A stretch of DNA of 64,000 nt from the NCBI RefSeq assembly GCF_018449725.1, contig NZ_JAAVVC010000001.1:248001-312000 (forward strand), in the 5' to 3' direction. Within the stretch, counting starts at the first letter, position 1. The number at the start of each line of letters is the position of its first letter. Both the position numbers and the translations under genes were made by a program. Of this stretch, positions 1-8,158 are shown piece by piece. The DNA comes from Pseudomonas sp. dw_612 (GTDB lineage Bacteria; Pseudomonadota; Gammaproteobacteria; Pseudomonadales; Pseudomonadaceae). Below the pieces are notes generated by a model. That model was given only the letters and a program-made list of their open reading frames with translations. It had not been told where the DNA came from and ran no database searches.

Positions 1-197
1 TTGCAGGAGCGCTTTTGGACGAAGCAAAAGGCTGTGTTGACAGTGCAAAGCTGACCGAAAGGTTAACTTTATAGGTTTCTGCGCTTGCGGCAAACAACCG
101 GTTACAAAAAACTGACCAATGAATCAAAATATTGCCGCGTTGCGCTGCAATACATCGATGCAACACGCTGATCTCTATCGATGAAAAACGCTGTCCC
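1..197. other. Window edge, no gene recognised
   Basis: No convincing coding frame is visible between the window edge and the REP block that begins near position 198. The stretch is less GC-rich than the neighbouring genes and probably belongs to the regulatory or terminal region of a gene beyond the left edge. No promoter or terminator could be assigned with confidence. Confidence 0.4.
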
Positions 198-406
198 CTG
201 TAGGAGCGAGGCTTGCCCGCGAAGGCGTCCTTGAGATCGCTATCGCGGGCAAGCCTTGCTCCTACAGGTGGTGCCCTCGAGGACGCCTTCGCGGGCAAGC
301 CTCGCTCCTACAGGTGGTGCCCTTGAGATCGCTATCGCGGGCAAGCCTTGCTCCTACAGGTGGTGCCCTCGAGGACGCCTTCGCGGGCAAGCCTCGCTCC
401 TACAGG
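198..406. repeat. REP/BIME block with 92-bp tandem duplication
   Basis: One REP unit in forward orientation (tgtaggagcgaggcttgccc) is followed by four units in the opposite orientation. A 92-bp segment at 231-322 is repeated from 323 to 406 with no mismatch over the 84 bases that overlap. Each 92-bp unit carries two inverted REPs, one near-consensus and one variant (gcgggcaagccttgctccta). The block lies just behind the last gene of the siderophore operon, whose stop codon is at 428-430, so it could stabilise the mRNA end or attenuate transcription. That role is inference. Confidence 0.9.
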
Positions 407-427
407 TTTTACGTGAGCCGGGCAGCT

Positions 428-1054
428 CTAGCTACGTCGGGCTTCGAGTCTTTGGAGGAATTCTGTGCGGCGGCGTTGGTCGGCTTCTTCTTTGGCCAAC
501 AGTTCGGGCAGCAGCTCGGCCGCTCGCCCGGCATCGAGGATGTAAACACCGTCATCGTCACCAATGGCCAGATCCCCCGGATGCACCGTCACCTCGCCAA
601 TCCGGACAGGCTGATTGACCTCACCCTGAACGCCAATACCACGCGTGGTGTACGCACTGACGTCACGACAAAACACCGGCAACCCATGATCGCGCAATGC
701 TCTGACATCGGTGACCGCGCCCGACACCACAACTCCGGCCAACCCTTTGATCAATCCGGCCAACGTCCGCAATTCGCCCCAGCAGCCGCACTCTTGATCA
801 CCCAGGCATTCGATCACCAGCACATCCCCCGGCTGACTCAGCAACAGCGCTTCACGCAAAACGCTGCCATCCGGCGGGAAGACTTTGACCGTGACCACGT
901 TGCCGACCATGCGGATGTCGTTGAACAGCGGCTTGATCCCGCGCAGGAAGCCGTGATCGGAAAAATGGCCAACGGTGGACGACGGGATCGTCCGATACCG
1001 GGCGATCAATTCCGGGCTGAGGTTTTGTTGGCGGGGGTTTATCTGGTAACTCAT
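428..1054 (-). CDS. RraA-like / HMG-CHA aldolase-fold protein
   Basis: This 208-residue protein has the full RraA-like fold pattern: an N-terminal TVGHFSDHG segment, PGDVLVIE near residues 76-82, WGELRTLAG near 92-100, and the GLAGVVVSGAVTD core near 104-116. Relatives include class II HMG/CHA aldolases, oxaloacetate decarboxylases and the RNase E regulator RraA, so the name alone does not fix a function. Active aldolases usually read (D/N)G..RD in the core; here it is SGAVTD, so the arginine is missing. The ATG at 1054 overlaps the stop of the preceding FhuF-like gene (ATGA); an ATG at 1060 is an alternative. As the last gene of the siderophore operon it may act on the 2-oxoglutarate or citrate precursors or breakdown products, but this is speculative. 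Confidence 0.75.
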   Translation of the reverse strand: MSYQINPRQQNLSPELIARYRTIPSSTVGHFSDHGFLRGIKPLFNDIRMVGNVVTVKVFPPDGSVLREALLLSQPGDVLVIECLGDQECGCWGELRTLAGLIKGLAGVVVSGAVTDVRALRDHGLPVFCRDVSAYTTRGIGVQGEVNQPVRIGEVTVHPGDLAIGDDDGVYILDAGRAAELLPELLAKEEADQRRRTEFLQRLEARRS

Positions 1055-1836
1055 CGGCATTTTTTCCCCGGACGCAGCAATGGGCAGGTCGAGCAGTATT
1101 CCGCCGGTTCGGTGGCCAGGTAGTAAAAGCAGCAGGTTCGGCGAAAACGAATGCTGCGCTGCCCGTCGTCCACCAGCGTCGGCGGCCGGCGGAAGTGGCT
1201 CAGCGGGTTGTAATCGAGGCCGAACAGCGCGGGCTCGGCCTGGGTCATCAGCCAGGTGAAATCCGCTTCGCAGCGCTCGCGCACTGCTGGGTCGTCGATT
1301 TTCGCCATGCGTTTTTCGTACAGCGAATACACGCGCACAGCGGTGTTTTCCCAGAGGATGCGCCGGGAAACGCCGGTGATCCGGTTGAAGGTTTGCCACA
1401 GTGGTTTCAGCAGATCGGCGAACAGCGCTTGAACGATAGTTTCGCGCCAGGCTTCGCGTGCGCCCGCTTCATACGTCAATGGAAGGGAATGGCTAATCGG
1501 CATCGACGACGTCCACAACCCGTCATCGTGACCGTATTCGACCACCGTGTTGTCGAGGGTCAGCAACAGCCCCTTGTCATACACCGACATCGCATACAAA
1601 CACGCGCCGGTCGCCAGAAATGACAAACGCTTGCCCAGCAACGAGGCGGCGATCGCCCGGGTTGGCGAGCCGATCACCGGGCCTAACGTGTCCAGCAATT
1701 GCTCGCACACGCCCTCTTGCAACAAGTCCCGAGCCATCAGCGAACGCGGCAAGTCGCGTTCGGCGCTGTCCTTGAGCCGTAACCCGCCGGACAGCACCGC
1801 CCACTCTGACTCGGTGAAATGGCCAGCCAGATTCAT
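1051..1836 (-). CDS. FhuF-like ferric siderophore reductase
   Basis: This 261-residue protein ends in a cysteine cluster Cys235-Cys236-x11-Cys248-x2-Cys251, the [2Fe-2S] ligand pattern of the FhuF family. The E. coli FhuF spacing is CC-x10-C-x2-C, so this one is a residue longer. The N-terminal part resembles ferric iron reductases of siderophore clusters. The expected role is cytoplasmic reduction of imported ferric achromobactin to release iron. The ATG at 1836 overlaps the cbrD stop (ATGA) and the downstream gene overlaps this stop in the same way, so translation is coupled. A longer reading from 1905 would overlap cbrD deeply and was not chosen. Confidence 0.82.
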   Translation of the reverse strand: MNLAGHFTESEWAVLSGGLRLKDSAERDLPRSLMARDLLQEGVCEQLLDTLGPVIGSPTRAIAASLLGKRLSFLATGACLYAMSVYDKGLLLTLDNTVVEYGHDDGLWTSSMPISHSLPLTYEAGAREAWRETIVQALFADLLKPLWQTFNRITGVSRRILWENTAVRVYSLYEKRMAKIDDPAVRERCEADFTWLMTQAEPALFGLDYNPLSHFRRPPTLVDDGQRSIRFRRTCCFYYLATEPAEYCSTCPLLRPGKKCR

Positions 1837-2624
1837 TGCGGCAATTCCCGGCCAAACGGAATGCACAGCGGCGTGCCGAAGAACGGATCGGGGATGATCC
1901 GGCAATTGAGGTCGAACACGGTTTTGACCAGCGCCTCGGTCAACACCTCATCCGGCCGGCCCTGGGCGAACGCGGTCTGGTTGTGCACCGCCACCATGTG
2001 GTCGGCGTAGCGGCAGGCCAGGTTGAGGTCGTGCAGCACCATGATGATGGTTTTGTTTTCCAGCCGATTGAGGTCGCGCAACAGGTCCAGCACTTCGATC
2101 TGGTGCGCGAGATCGAGGAACGTGGTCGGCTCGTCGAGCAGCACGATGCCGGTGTCCTGGGCCAACGTCATGGCGATCCACGCCCGCTGGCGCTGCCCGC
2201 CGGACAACGCGTCCACCGGCCGATCCGCCAGGGCCAGCAGACTGGTTTGCGCCAGCGCGCGGTTGACCATGGCTTCATCTTCCGCCGACCACTGCTGCAT
2301 CCAGCTTTGATACGGATAGCGTCCCAGCGCCACTAACTGGCGGACGGTAATGCCCTCCGGCGCGCTCGGGGTCTGCGGCAAAATCGCCAACTCCCGGGCC
2401 ACCGCTGCGGTGGATTTTTGCTGGATGTCCACACCGTTGAGAATCACCGAGCCCTGCTGCGGTTTCAGCAGCCGGGCGAAGGATTTGAGCAAGGTGCTTT
2501 TGCCGCAGCCATTGCTGCCGATCAATACCGAAATCTTGCCTTGGGGCAGTTGCATGTCCAGCGCGTCAATAATCACCTGGCGCTGATAACTCAGGGTCAG
2601 GCCGCGACTTGCAATCGACGTCAT
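1833..2624 (-). CDS. cbrD: Achromobactin ABC importer, ATPase CbrD
   Basis: This 263-residue ATP-binding subunit belongs to the iron-siderophore class of ABC importers. Visible motifs are Walker [10 protein letters not shown] (residues 36-44), the Q-loop region around [10 protein letters not shown], the signature [10 protein letters not shown], Walker [10 protein letters not shown] and the switch histidine in MVLHDLNLA. It should energise uptake through the CbrB/CbrC permease pair. It lies 12 bases after cbrC and overlaps the FhuF-like gene. The cbr name follows from its place directly behind the acs genes, in the order known from Dickeya and P. syringae. Confidence 0.93.
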   Translation of the reverse strand: MTSIASRGLTLSYQRQVIIDALDMQLPQGKISVLIGSNGCGKSTLLKSFARLLKPQQGSVILNGVDIQQKSTAAVARELAILPQTPSAPEGITVRQLVALGRYPYQSWMQQWSAEDEAMVNRALAQTSLLALADRPVDALSGGQRQRAWIAMTLAQDTGIVLLDEPTTFLDLAHQIEVLDLLRDLNRLENKTIIMVLHDLNLACRYADHMVAVHNQTAFAQGRPDEVLTEALVKTVFDLNCRIIPDPFFGTPLCIPFGRELPQ

Positions 2625-2636
2625 ACGTTGAATTCC

Positions 2637-3668
2637 TTAATGACGTTGTTTAATCAACAGATAGAGAAAAAAGGGTGTGCCGAGTACCGCAACAAAAATC
2701 CCGGCGGGCAGGTCCAGCGGCAAAAACAGCGTGCGCCCGGCGAGGTCGGCCAACACCACCAGGTTCGCCCCGACCAGCGCCGACATCACGGCTTGGCCAC
2801 CAAAACCCGGCGCCACCAGACGCTTGGCGATGTGCGGCGCAATCAACCCGACAAACGCAATCGCCCCGCCCCAGGCAATCGCCGCACCGGCCAACGCTAC
2901 GCTGACCAGCAACAAACCGGCGCGCAACCACTGCACGCGCACGCCAATGCCTTGGGCGAGGCTGTCATCCAGTTGCTGCACCATCACCTGCCGCGCCAGG
3001 AAAATCAGCAGCGGACAAATGCCCAACAACCAGGACCCCAGCGCCAGCGGTTCCGGCCAACTCGCGCCGTACACGCTGCCAGTCAGCCAGACGTAGGCCG
3101 ACAACGTCGTGGTCAGCGGACTGAACACCAGAATGAACGTGGTGGTAGCGGTCAACATCGCGGAGATGCCGACGCCGATCAACACCAGTCGCAGCGGCGA
3201 AGTCCCCTGTTTCCAGGCCAACAGATAGATTGCCAGCGCTGCCAGTCCCGCGCCGAGCATCGCCGCCAGCGGCAGATACTGTTGACCCAGCGCCACGGAG
3301 AAGAACGACAGATACAACACCGCCGCCGCACTGGCGCCGCTGGTGATGCCGAGTAAGTCAGGCGAGGCCAACGGGTTGCGGATGATGCTTTGCAGGATCA
3401 ACCCGGACACCGACAACGCCGCGCCCACCAGCGCCGCCAACAGCAGGCGCGGAAAGCGCAGTTGTTCGACGATAAACGTCAGGCTGGCGTCCTGGTTCGA
3501 GAACAAAATTCGCAGCACTTCCAGGGGCGAGAGCATCACTTTGCCCAGGGACAGCGAGCTGAGCATGATCAGCGCCGTCACCATCAACGCCGCCAGCAAG
3601 CGCCACAACGTCGCGACATTGATCCGCCGGGAAAACCCGCTGCGACGCCAGGTCAGGACCTTATCCAT
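2637..3668 (-). CDS. cbrC: Achromobactin ABC importer, permease CbrC
   Basis: A FecCD-family permease of 343 residues with about nine or ten hydrophobic segments. It carries typical family stretches such as [19 protein letters not shown] near the N-terminus and [16 protein letters not shown] in the C-terminal half, the latter contacting the ATPase. The ATG at 3668 is preceded by a good ribosome-binding site (ggagg about 7 bases upstream) and overlaps the end of cbrB by 8 bases; an in-frame ATG at 3710 lies inside cbrB and is less likely. It forms the inner-membrane channel together with CbrB. Confidence 0.92.
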   Translation of the reverse strand: MDKVLTWRRSGFSRRINVATLWRLLAALMVTALIMLSSLSLGKVMLSPLEVLRILFSNQDASLTFIVEQLRFPRLLLAALVGAALSVSGLILQSIIRNPLASPDLLGITSGASAAAVLYLSFFSVALGQQYLPLAAMLGAGLAALAIYLLAWKQGTSPLRLVLIGVGISAMLTATTTFILVFSPLTTTLSAYVWLTGSVYGASWPEPLALGSWLLGICPLLIFLARQVMVQQLDDSLAQGIGVRVQWLRAGLLLVSVALAGAAIAWGGAIAFVGLIAPHIAKRLVAPGFGGQAVMSALVGANLVVLADLAGRTLFLPLDLPAGIFVAVLGTPFFLYLLIKQRH

Positions 3669-4650
3669 AACGACCTCCACGCCGGGCCAGCAGAATGAAA
3701 AACGGCGCACCGAACAGTGCGGTCATCACCCCCACCGGCACCTCTTGGGGCAAGATCAGCACCCGCGACAAGGTGTCCGCCAGCAGCAGAACTATCGCAC
3801 CAAGCAACGCACAGCCCGGCAGCAACCAGCGATGATCAATCGACAACCCTTTGCGCACCATGTGCGGCACCAGCAAACCGATAAACCCGATGCTGCCAGC
3901 CAACGCCACCGCGCTGCCCGCCAGGCACACCACCAGCACGCTCATCAGCAATCGGATCAACCCGGTTCGCTGCCCGAGGCCCGTGGCGATTTCTTCCCCG
4001 GCGTTCAGCACATTGACCTGCCCCGCCAACAACATCGCGCCAAACAACCCAAGCACGCAGCACAGCAACAACGGCGCAGCGACCGACAGGCTGCGCTCGG
4101 TCAACGAACCCGCCATCCAGAACAGCACCGTGTCGAGTCCATCCTGATTCACCACCAGCAACGCCTGGCTGAACGCGGAAAACAACGCCGCCATCGCCGC
4201 GCCCGCCAGCACAATGCGCAACGGACTGAGGCTGCCCTGCCCCATGTTGCCGATCAGCCACACCAGACTGCCCGCCACCGCCGCGCCGATAAACGCGCAC
4301 CACAGCCACGCATCCGGGGACGACAGGGAGAACAGCGAAGAAAACAGGATGATAAAAAACGTCGCGCCGGCGTTGATCCCGAACAATCCGGGGGACGCCA
4401 GCGGGTTGCGCGTCAGCGCCTGCATCAACGCGCCCGCCACCGCCAAACTCGCGCCCACGGCCATCGACATCAAAGTGCGCGACAGGCGCGTGGTGGTCAC
4501 CAGCACATGGCTGACGCTCAATGGATCGGGATGCACAAACGCCGCAAAAATCTGCGACAACGGAATCCAGGTCGCGCCGACCGCCAGGCTCAGCACGCCG
4601 CTCAACAGCAACACAACACCTGCGCTCCACATCTTCAACGCGTTGCTCAT
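3661..4650 (-). CDS. cbrB: Achromobactin ABC importer, permease CbrB
   Basis: A 329-residue FecCD-type permease, hydrophobic throughout, with the family segments [20 protein letters not shown] near the N-terminus and [15 protein letters not shown] in the C-terminal half. It is paralogous to CbrC, as usual for heteromeric siderophore importers. Its ATG overlaps the stop codon of cbrA (ATGA), so the two are translationally coupled. The substrate is inferred from context to be ferric achromobactin. Confidence 0.92.
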   Translation of the reverse strand: MSNALKMWSAGVVLLLSGVLSLAVGATWIPLSQIFAAFVHPDPLSVSHVLVTTTRLSRTLMSMAVGASLAVAGALMQALTRNPLASPGLFGINAGATFFIILFSSLFSLSSPDAWLWCAFIGAAVAGSLVWLIGNMGQGSLSPLRIVLAGAAMAALFSAFSQALLVVNQDGLDTVLFWMAGSLTERSLSVAAPLLLCCVLGLFGAMLLAGQVNVLNAGEEIATGLGQRTGLIRLLMSVLVVCLAGSAVALAGSIGFIGLLVPHMVRKGLSIDHRWLLPGCALLGAIVLLLADTLSRVLILPQEVPVGVMTALFGAPFFILLARRGGRYG

Positions 4651-5561
4651 GAAGTAGTGACCAGACGAGCGACATCATCGAGCATCAAATTCGCCCCGAG
4701 CATGCCGCCGGACAGGCTCCACGCTACGCCATCCACCCGCCACACCTGGCCCTGTTGCGGCGCGCGCATTTGCCGCCACAACGGGTGCTGTACCAGGCTT
4801 TCATAATTTCGCTGCACTGCCGCTTTCTCCGCGCGCAAGAAGATGAAGAAAATATCGGCATTCACCACCGCCAGGCTTTCCTTGCTGGTGAGTTTGATCG
4901 ACACCCCGCTCGCCGCCCGACTGGCCTCGCTCCAGTCAAAACCCAACTCGGTGATGACAGAGCCCGGAAAACTCGCCGGCAAGTAACTGCGGATATGGTC
5001 TTCGCGCACATCCAGAATCGACACCGTCGGCGGCCAGCGTCCGGCAAACTTCTGCTGCAATTGCACACGCAGTTGCGCCACACGCTGTTGCCATTGGTTC
5101 AGCAATTCGTCGGCCTGCTGCTTTCGGTACAGGGCAGCCCCCATCAGCGCCAGGGTCTTTTTAAACTCGAACACTTCCTCCAGCATCAGCACCGGGGCGA
5201 TTTGCTTGAGCAACGGGGCGATGCGTTCATGGCGAAAGCGCGAGGCGATGATCACGTCCGGCTTCAGCAACGCGATGTCTTCAAGACTGGGCTGAGTCTC
5301 CAGCCCGACATGGGGCACCTGCTCCAGTGCCCAACGCAAATAGTGATAGGTGGGTTTCTCGCTCCAGGAATCAACGATGCCGCACGGCGTAACGCCCAAC
5401 GCCACGGCGCTGTCGGAGGCCCCCTGAAACAGGGTGATCACCCGCAGCGGCGCGGCGTCGGATTGCGCCCAGGCCGGTAACGAATACCTGAGGGCAAGCG
5501 CGCCCAACGACAGGCGCAACAACGTACGCCTGGAGGGATGGCATTGAAGGTCAGTCTTCAC
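4647..5561 (-). CDS. cbrA: Achromobactin-binding periplasmic protein CbrA
   Basis: A 304-residue substrate-binding protein of the FhuD/BtuF-like class III family. The N-terminus has a twin-arginine motif (SRRTLLR), a hydrophobic stretch and a likely cleavage after AWA (about residue 32), so Tat export is probable. Body motifs such as [16 protein letters not shown] are typical for iron-siderophore binders. It should capture ferric achromobactin in the periplasm and deliver it to CbrBC. Its start overlaps the end of acsA by 11 bases, placing uptake genes directly behind biosynthesis genes. Confidence 0.92.
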   Translation of the reverse strand: MKTDLQCHPSRRTLLRLSLGALALRYSLPAWAQSDAAPLRVITLFQGASDSAVALGVTPCGIVDSWSEKPTYHYLRWALEQVPHVGLETQPSLEDIALLKPDVIIASRFRHERIAPLLKQIAPVLMLEEVFEFKKTLALMGAALYRKQQADELLNQWQQRVAQLRVQLQQKFAGRWPPTVSILDVREDHIRSYLPASFPGSVITELGFDWSEASRAASGVSIKLTSKESLAVVNADIFFIFLRAEKAAVQRNYESLVQHPLWRQMRAPQQGQVWRVDGVAWSLSGGMLGANLMLDDVARLVTTS

Positions 5562-7380
5562 GGTGCAACCGGTGGAACGGGTTCACCACCTGACCTTTGC
5601 CAAACGGCATGCTGCCGGGGCCGCCCGCTCGCTCGATCATCGGCGTGAGCAGCAATTTCTGTGGCCAGTGCGGTGCTTCGAACAGTTGCTGTTTAATCAT
5701 CGCGCGAGCTTCGGGGTCGAAGTCGATGGTGTCAATCAACTCGTTCAACACTTCGCCCATTGCCGTCCACAAACTGCGTTCCTGCAGCGCGTAAACCAGC
5801 GCCAGCGTCTCGATGATCGAGCGGAAGTTGACCTGGATGCCGAGGGTCTGCAACCAGAACAACAGGTCTTCAGGACGCTCGTGATACAGGGTGTTGGCGT
5901 GGCCCTTCTTCAACCGGTATGCCGGATCGGCGAGGCCGTTGCGCTCCAGCCACGGCACGAAGATGCGCAGCGAATCGTGGTCGCGCAGCAACAGCCCTTG
6001 GGCATGACCAGCCTTCCACACCAGCACCGCGTTTTGTCCGTGGATTTCCCCGAGCATGCCGATGCGGAACATCCGCAGGTTGATGTCGAAGAAGCTGTGG
6101 CACAGCTCGCGGAACAGCGTCATCACCGAGGCTGCGTTGGTCGGCAGTTGACGATAAGCCATCCAGTCATCGAAGAAGTGCTGGTTGCTGCCGGGTAGCG
6201 GCGTGCCGAGGGCGGCCATGGGAATCAGTCGGGTGTCCCGATCCTCCAGCAACGACGGTGGATAACCGCGAACCATGGCCGCCAAATGACGCGGCGCTTC
6301 GTCGAACAGCGTCGCGTCCGGCGGCATAAACGCCCACCACCTGGTTTCATCGCACAGGTGCAGTTTTTCTTGCAGGGTTGCATCTTTGCCCAGCGCCTGA
6401 CGCAGCAACTTTTCACTCAAGCCGCCGTTGATCATTTTCACGGCGGGCAGGTAACGCGAGGCCCCCAGCGAATAGATCGCCATCGGCAATTTGAGGTAAT
6501 CGGCGCTGTTGAAGCACGGGGTCATCGAACGCAACGATGAAGTGGCGTAGAAATCGCCATCAGTGAAGTCCAGGCGTTGGCAATCACCCTTGGCGAAGGC
6601 GTCGCCGAGTTGCGCTTGCAGCACGTGGTCGAACTGCCACGGGTGCACCGGCAGCGCGATATGGCTCTCGTAAATGCCCCGTTGCTGCATCTCGTGTTGC
6701 AGGCCGGCGTGTAACGCGAACGGCAACAAGTACTCGGCGGGCGTCTGCTGCGCCAGGTCGGTCACGCCGTCGCCGCATTGCAGCAAGGTGCGGTCGATGG
6801 CGACCCAGTTCAGCGCCACCGGGCGGGCGAACTCGGCTTGATAGTGTTGATATTCCGCGTCGTTCAACCCCTGCTTGGCCTTGGCCAACGGGTGATAAGG
6901 ACGATCACGCAATGAAGCCCACTGTTCCATGGTCAGGAAAAAGTCGGCGTTGCTCTTTTCCAGCAAGCGCTCGCTGTTGACCCGATGGGCCAGGGACAAC
7001 TCGGTCTGCCGAACGCTGGTGCGCAGCACATCGAGGAACAGCGCAAAACCCTTTTCATTGTCCTGATAGCGGTCGGTCATCCCGGCCAGCACTTGGGTCA
7101 TGAAGGTTTGGGGGGACAGCTCGGTCAGTTGCCCATTGTCTCGACCCAATACCGGCGTGCCCGGTACTTTCTCCCATTGCTGCGTGATGCCGGGGCGCAG
7201 GGCGACGAGCATTGAACCCTGCCATTCCCAGATGCGCTGATCGGCACTCAACCCGCTGAAGGGCTGGTCGGCTGCGGGCGCCACCAGGTTCAGCAGTTCC
7301 GTCCCGAAAAAATGCTCGGCCAGCAAACAATCGACCAGATCCTGCATCACCCTGTCGGCGGCCATTGTGGTGAAGTTCAT
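5551..7380 (-). CDS. acsA: NIS siderophore synthetase AcsA
   Basis: A 609-residue NRPS-independent siderophore (NIS) synthetase of the IucA/IucC family. Visible signatures are RPYHPLAKAKQG (nucleotide-binding region), LPVHPWQFDHVL, and the catalytic-end motif GEIHGQNAVLV followed by LLLRDHDSLR. In achromobactin synthesis AcsA is described as a late synthetase that couples a 2-oxoglutarate unit. I chose the ATG at 7380, which has a clear aaggaa ribosome-binding site; a start at 7464 would overlap acsB extensively. It lies 4 bases after acsB and overlaps cbrA. Assignment to AcsA rather than another NIS paralogue rests mainly on operon order. Confidence 0.9.
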   Translation of the reverse strand: MNFTTMAADRVMQDLVDCLLAEHFFGTELLNLVAPAADQPFSGLSADQRIWEWQGSMLVALRPGITQQWEKVPGTPVLGRDNGQLTELSPQTFMTQVLAGMTDRYQDNEKGFALFLDVLRTSVRQTELSLAHRVNSERLLEKSNADFFLTMEQWASLRDRPYHPLAKAKQGLNDAEYQHYQAEFARPVALNWVAIDRTLLQCGDGVTDLAQQTPAEYLLPFALHAGLQHEMQQRGIYESHIALPVHPWQFDHVLQAQLGDAFAKGDCQRLDFTDGDFYATSSLRSMTPCFNSADYLKLPMAIYSLGASRYLPAVKMINGGLSEKLLRQALGKDATLQEKLHLCDETRWWAFMPPDATLFDEAPRHLAAMVRGYPPSLLEDRDTRLIPMAALGTPLPGSNQHFFDDWMAYRQLPTNAASVMTLFRELCHSFFDINLRMFRIGMLGEIHGQNAVLVWKAGHAQGLLLRDHDSLRIFVPWLERNGLADPAYRLKKGHANTLYHERPEDLLFWLQTLGIQVNFRSIIETLALVYALQERSLWTAMGEVLNELIDTIDFDPEARAMIKQQLFEAPHWPQKLLLTPMIERAGGPGSMPFGKGQVVNPFHRLHRED

Positions 7381-7384
7381 CGGA

Positions 7385-8158
7385 TTACTTTCCTTCTGCT
7401 GAAGTGGCGGCCAATTTGGCCTGGAGGGCACGAAAAGCGATGCCACGCTCGTCACCCAAAACAAAACTTTTAACGCCTCGAGCCAACCAGCGTTCGTGAT
7501 CGCCCGGCTGGCGTGGAATCGCGCAATACGGCACGCCCGCCGCGTTCGAGGCTTGCCAAGCGCTGAGCAGCGCCGCTTGCACGTCGGGACGGTCGATCTG
7601 CCACGGCGTCCCCATCGATTGCGACAAATCCGCCGCGCCTTCGAGGATCATGTCCAGCCCCGGCACCGCAGCAATCTCCGCCGCACGTCGCACGCCTTCG
7701 GCACTTTCGATCATCGCCACGATCATGATTTGCTCGTTGGCGAGCCCGATGTACTCCGCGAGGCTGTGTTTACCGAACGCACCGGGGCGTCCGGCATTCA
7801 GGCTGCGAGTGCCCTGCGGATGGTATTTGCAGGCGCGAATGCTCTCGGCCAACGGCTCGGGGCCTTCGATCATCGGCAACACGATGCCCTGGGCGCCGCC
7901 ATCGAGCAGGCGCAGCATGGTTTTCGGGTTGAGGTCCGCCACCCGCACCAGCGGCGTGATCGCGTAGCTTTCGGCGGTGCGGATCATGTTCTCCACGGTT
8001 TGCGGATTGATCAGCACGTGTTCCATGTCGATGATCACGAAATCGAACCCGGCTTCGGCGATCAGCTCGATGGCCGCTGGCGCTGGAATCGAACTGATCA
8101 GCCCGTAGGCCGACTCCCCGTCAAGGAGCTTCTGCTTGAACAGATTGGTCCTCAGCAT
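7385..8158 (-). CDS. acsB: HpcH/HpaI aldolase-family protein AcsB
   Basis: A 257-residue TIM-barrel protein of the HpcH/HpaI aldolase/citrate-lyase superfamily. Motifs include FDFVIIDMEHVLINPQ, the substrate-binding TPLVRV, and GAQGIVLPMIEG followed by the metal-ligand region MIESAEGVR and GLDMILEGAADLS. Achromobactin loci always carry such a gene as acsB, yet its chemical role is not settled; a link to the 2-oxoglutarate or citrate units is plausible. It overlaps acsC by 7 bases and sits immediately before acsA. Confidence 0.88.
   Translation of the reverse strand: MLRTNLFKQKLLDGESAYGLISSIPAPAAIELIAEAGFDFVIIDMEHVLINPQTVENMIRTAESYAITPLVRVADLNPKTMLRLLDGGAQGIVLPMIEGPEPLAESIRACKYHPQGTRSLNAGRPGAFGKHSLAEYIGLANEQIMIVAMIESAEGVRRAAEIAAVPGLDMILEGAADLSQSMGTPWQIDRPDVQAALLSAWQASNAAGVPYCAIPRQPGDHERWLARGVKSFVLGDERGIAFRALQAKLAATSAEGK

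Noticed and set aside
198..406. Possible CRISPR-like repeat array
   Set aside because: Units alternate in orientation and spacers are repeats themselves; there are no unique spacers and no cas genes. REP explains it.
256..1123. Plus-strand frames over the REP block and the RraA-like gene
   Set aside because: The translations repeat GKPCSYRW-type REP peptides and then read antisense to the RraA-like gene.
1837..1905. Longer N-terminus for the FhuF-like protein
   Set aside because: The extra residues lie in cbrD, and the ATGA overlap at 1833-1836 is the typical start within this operon.
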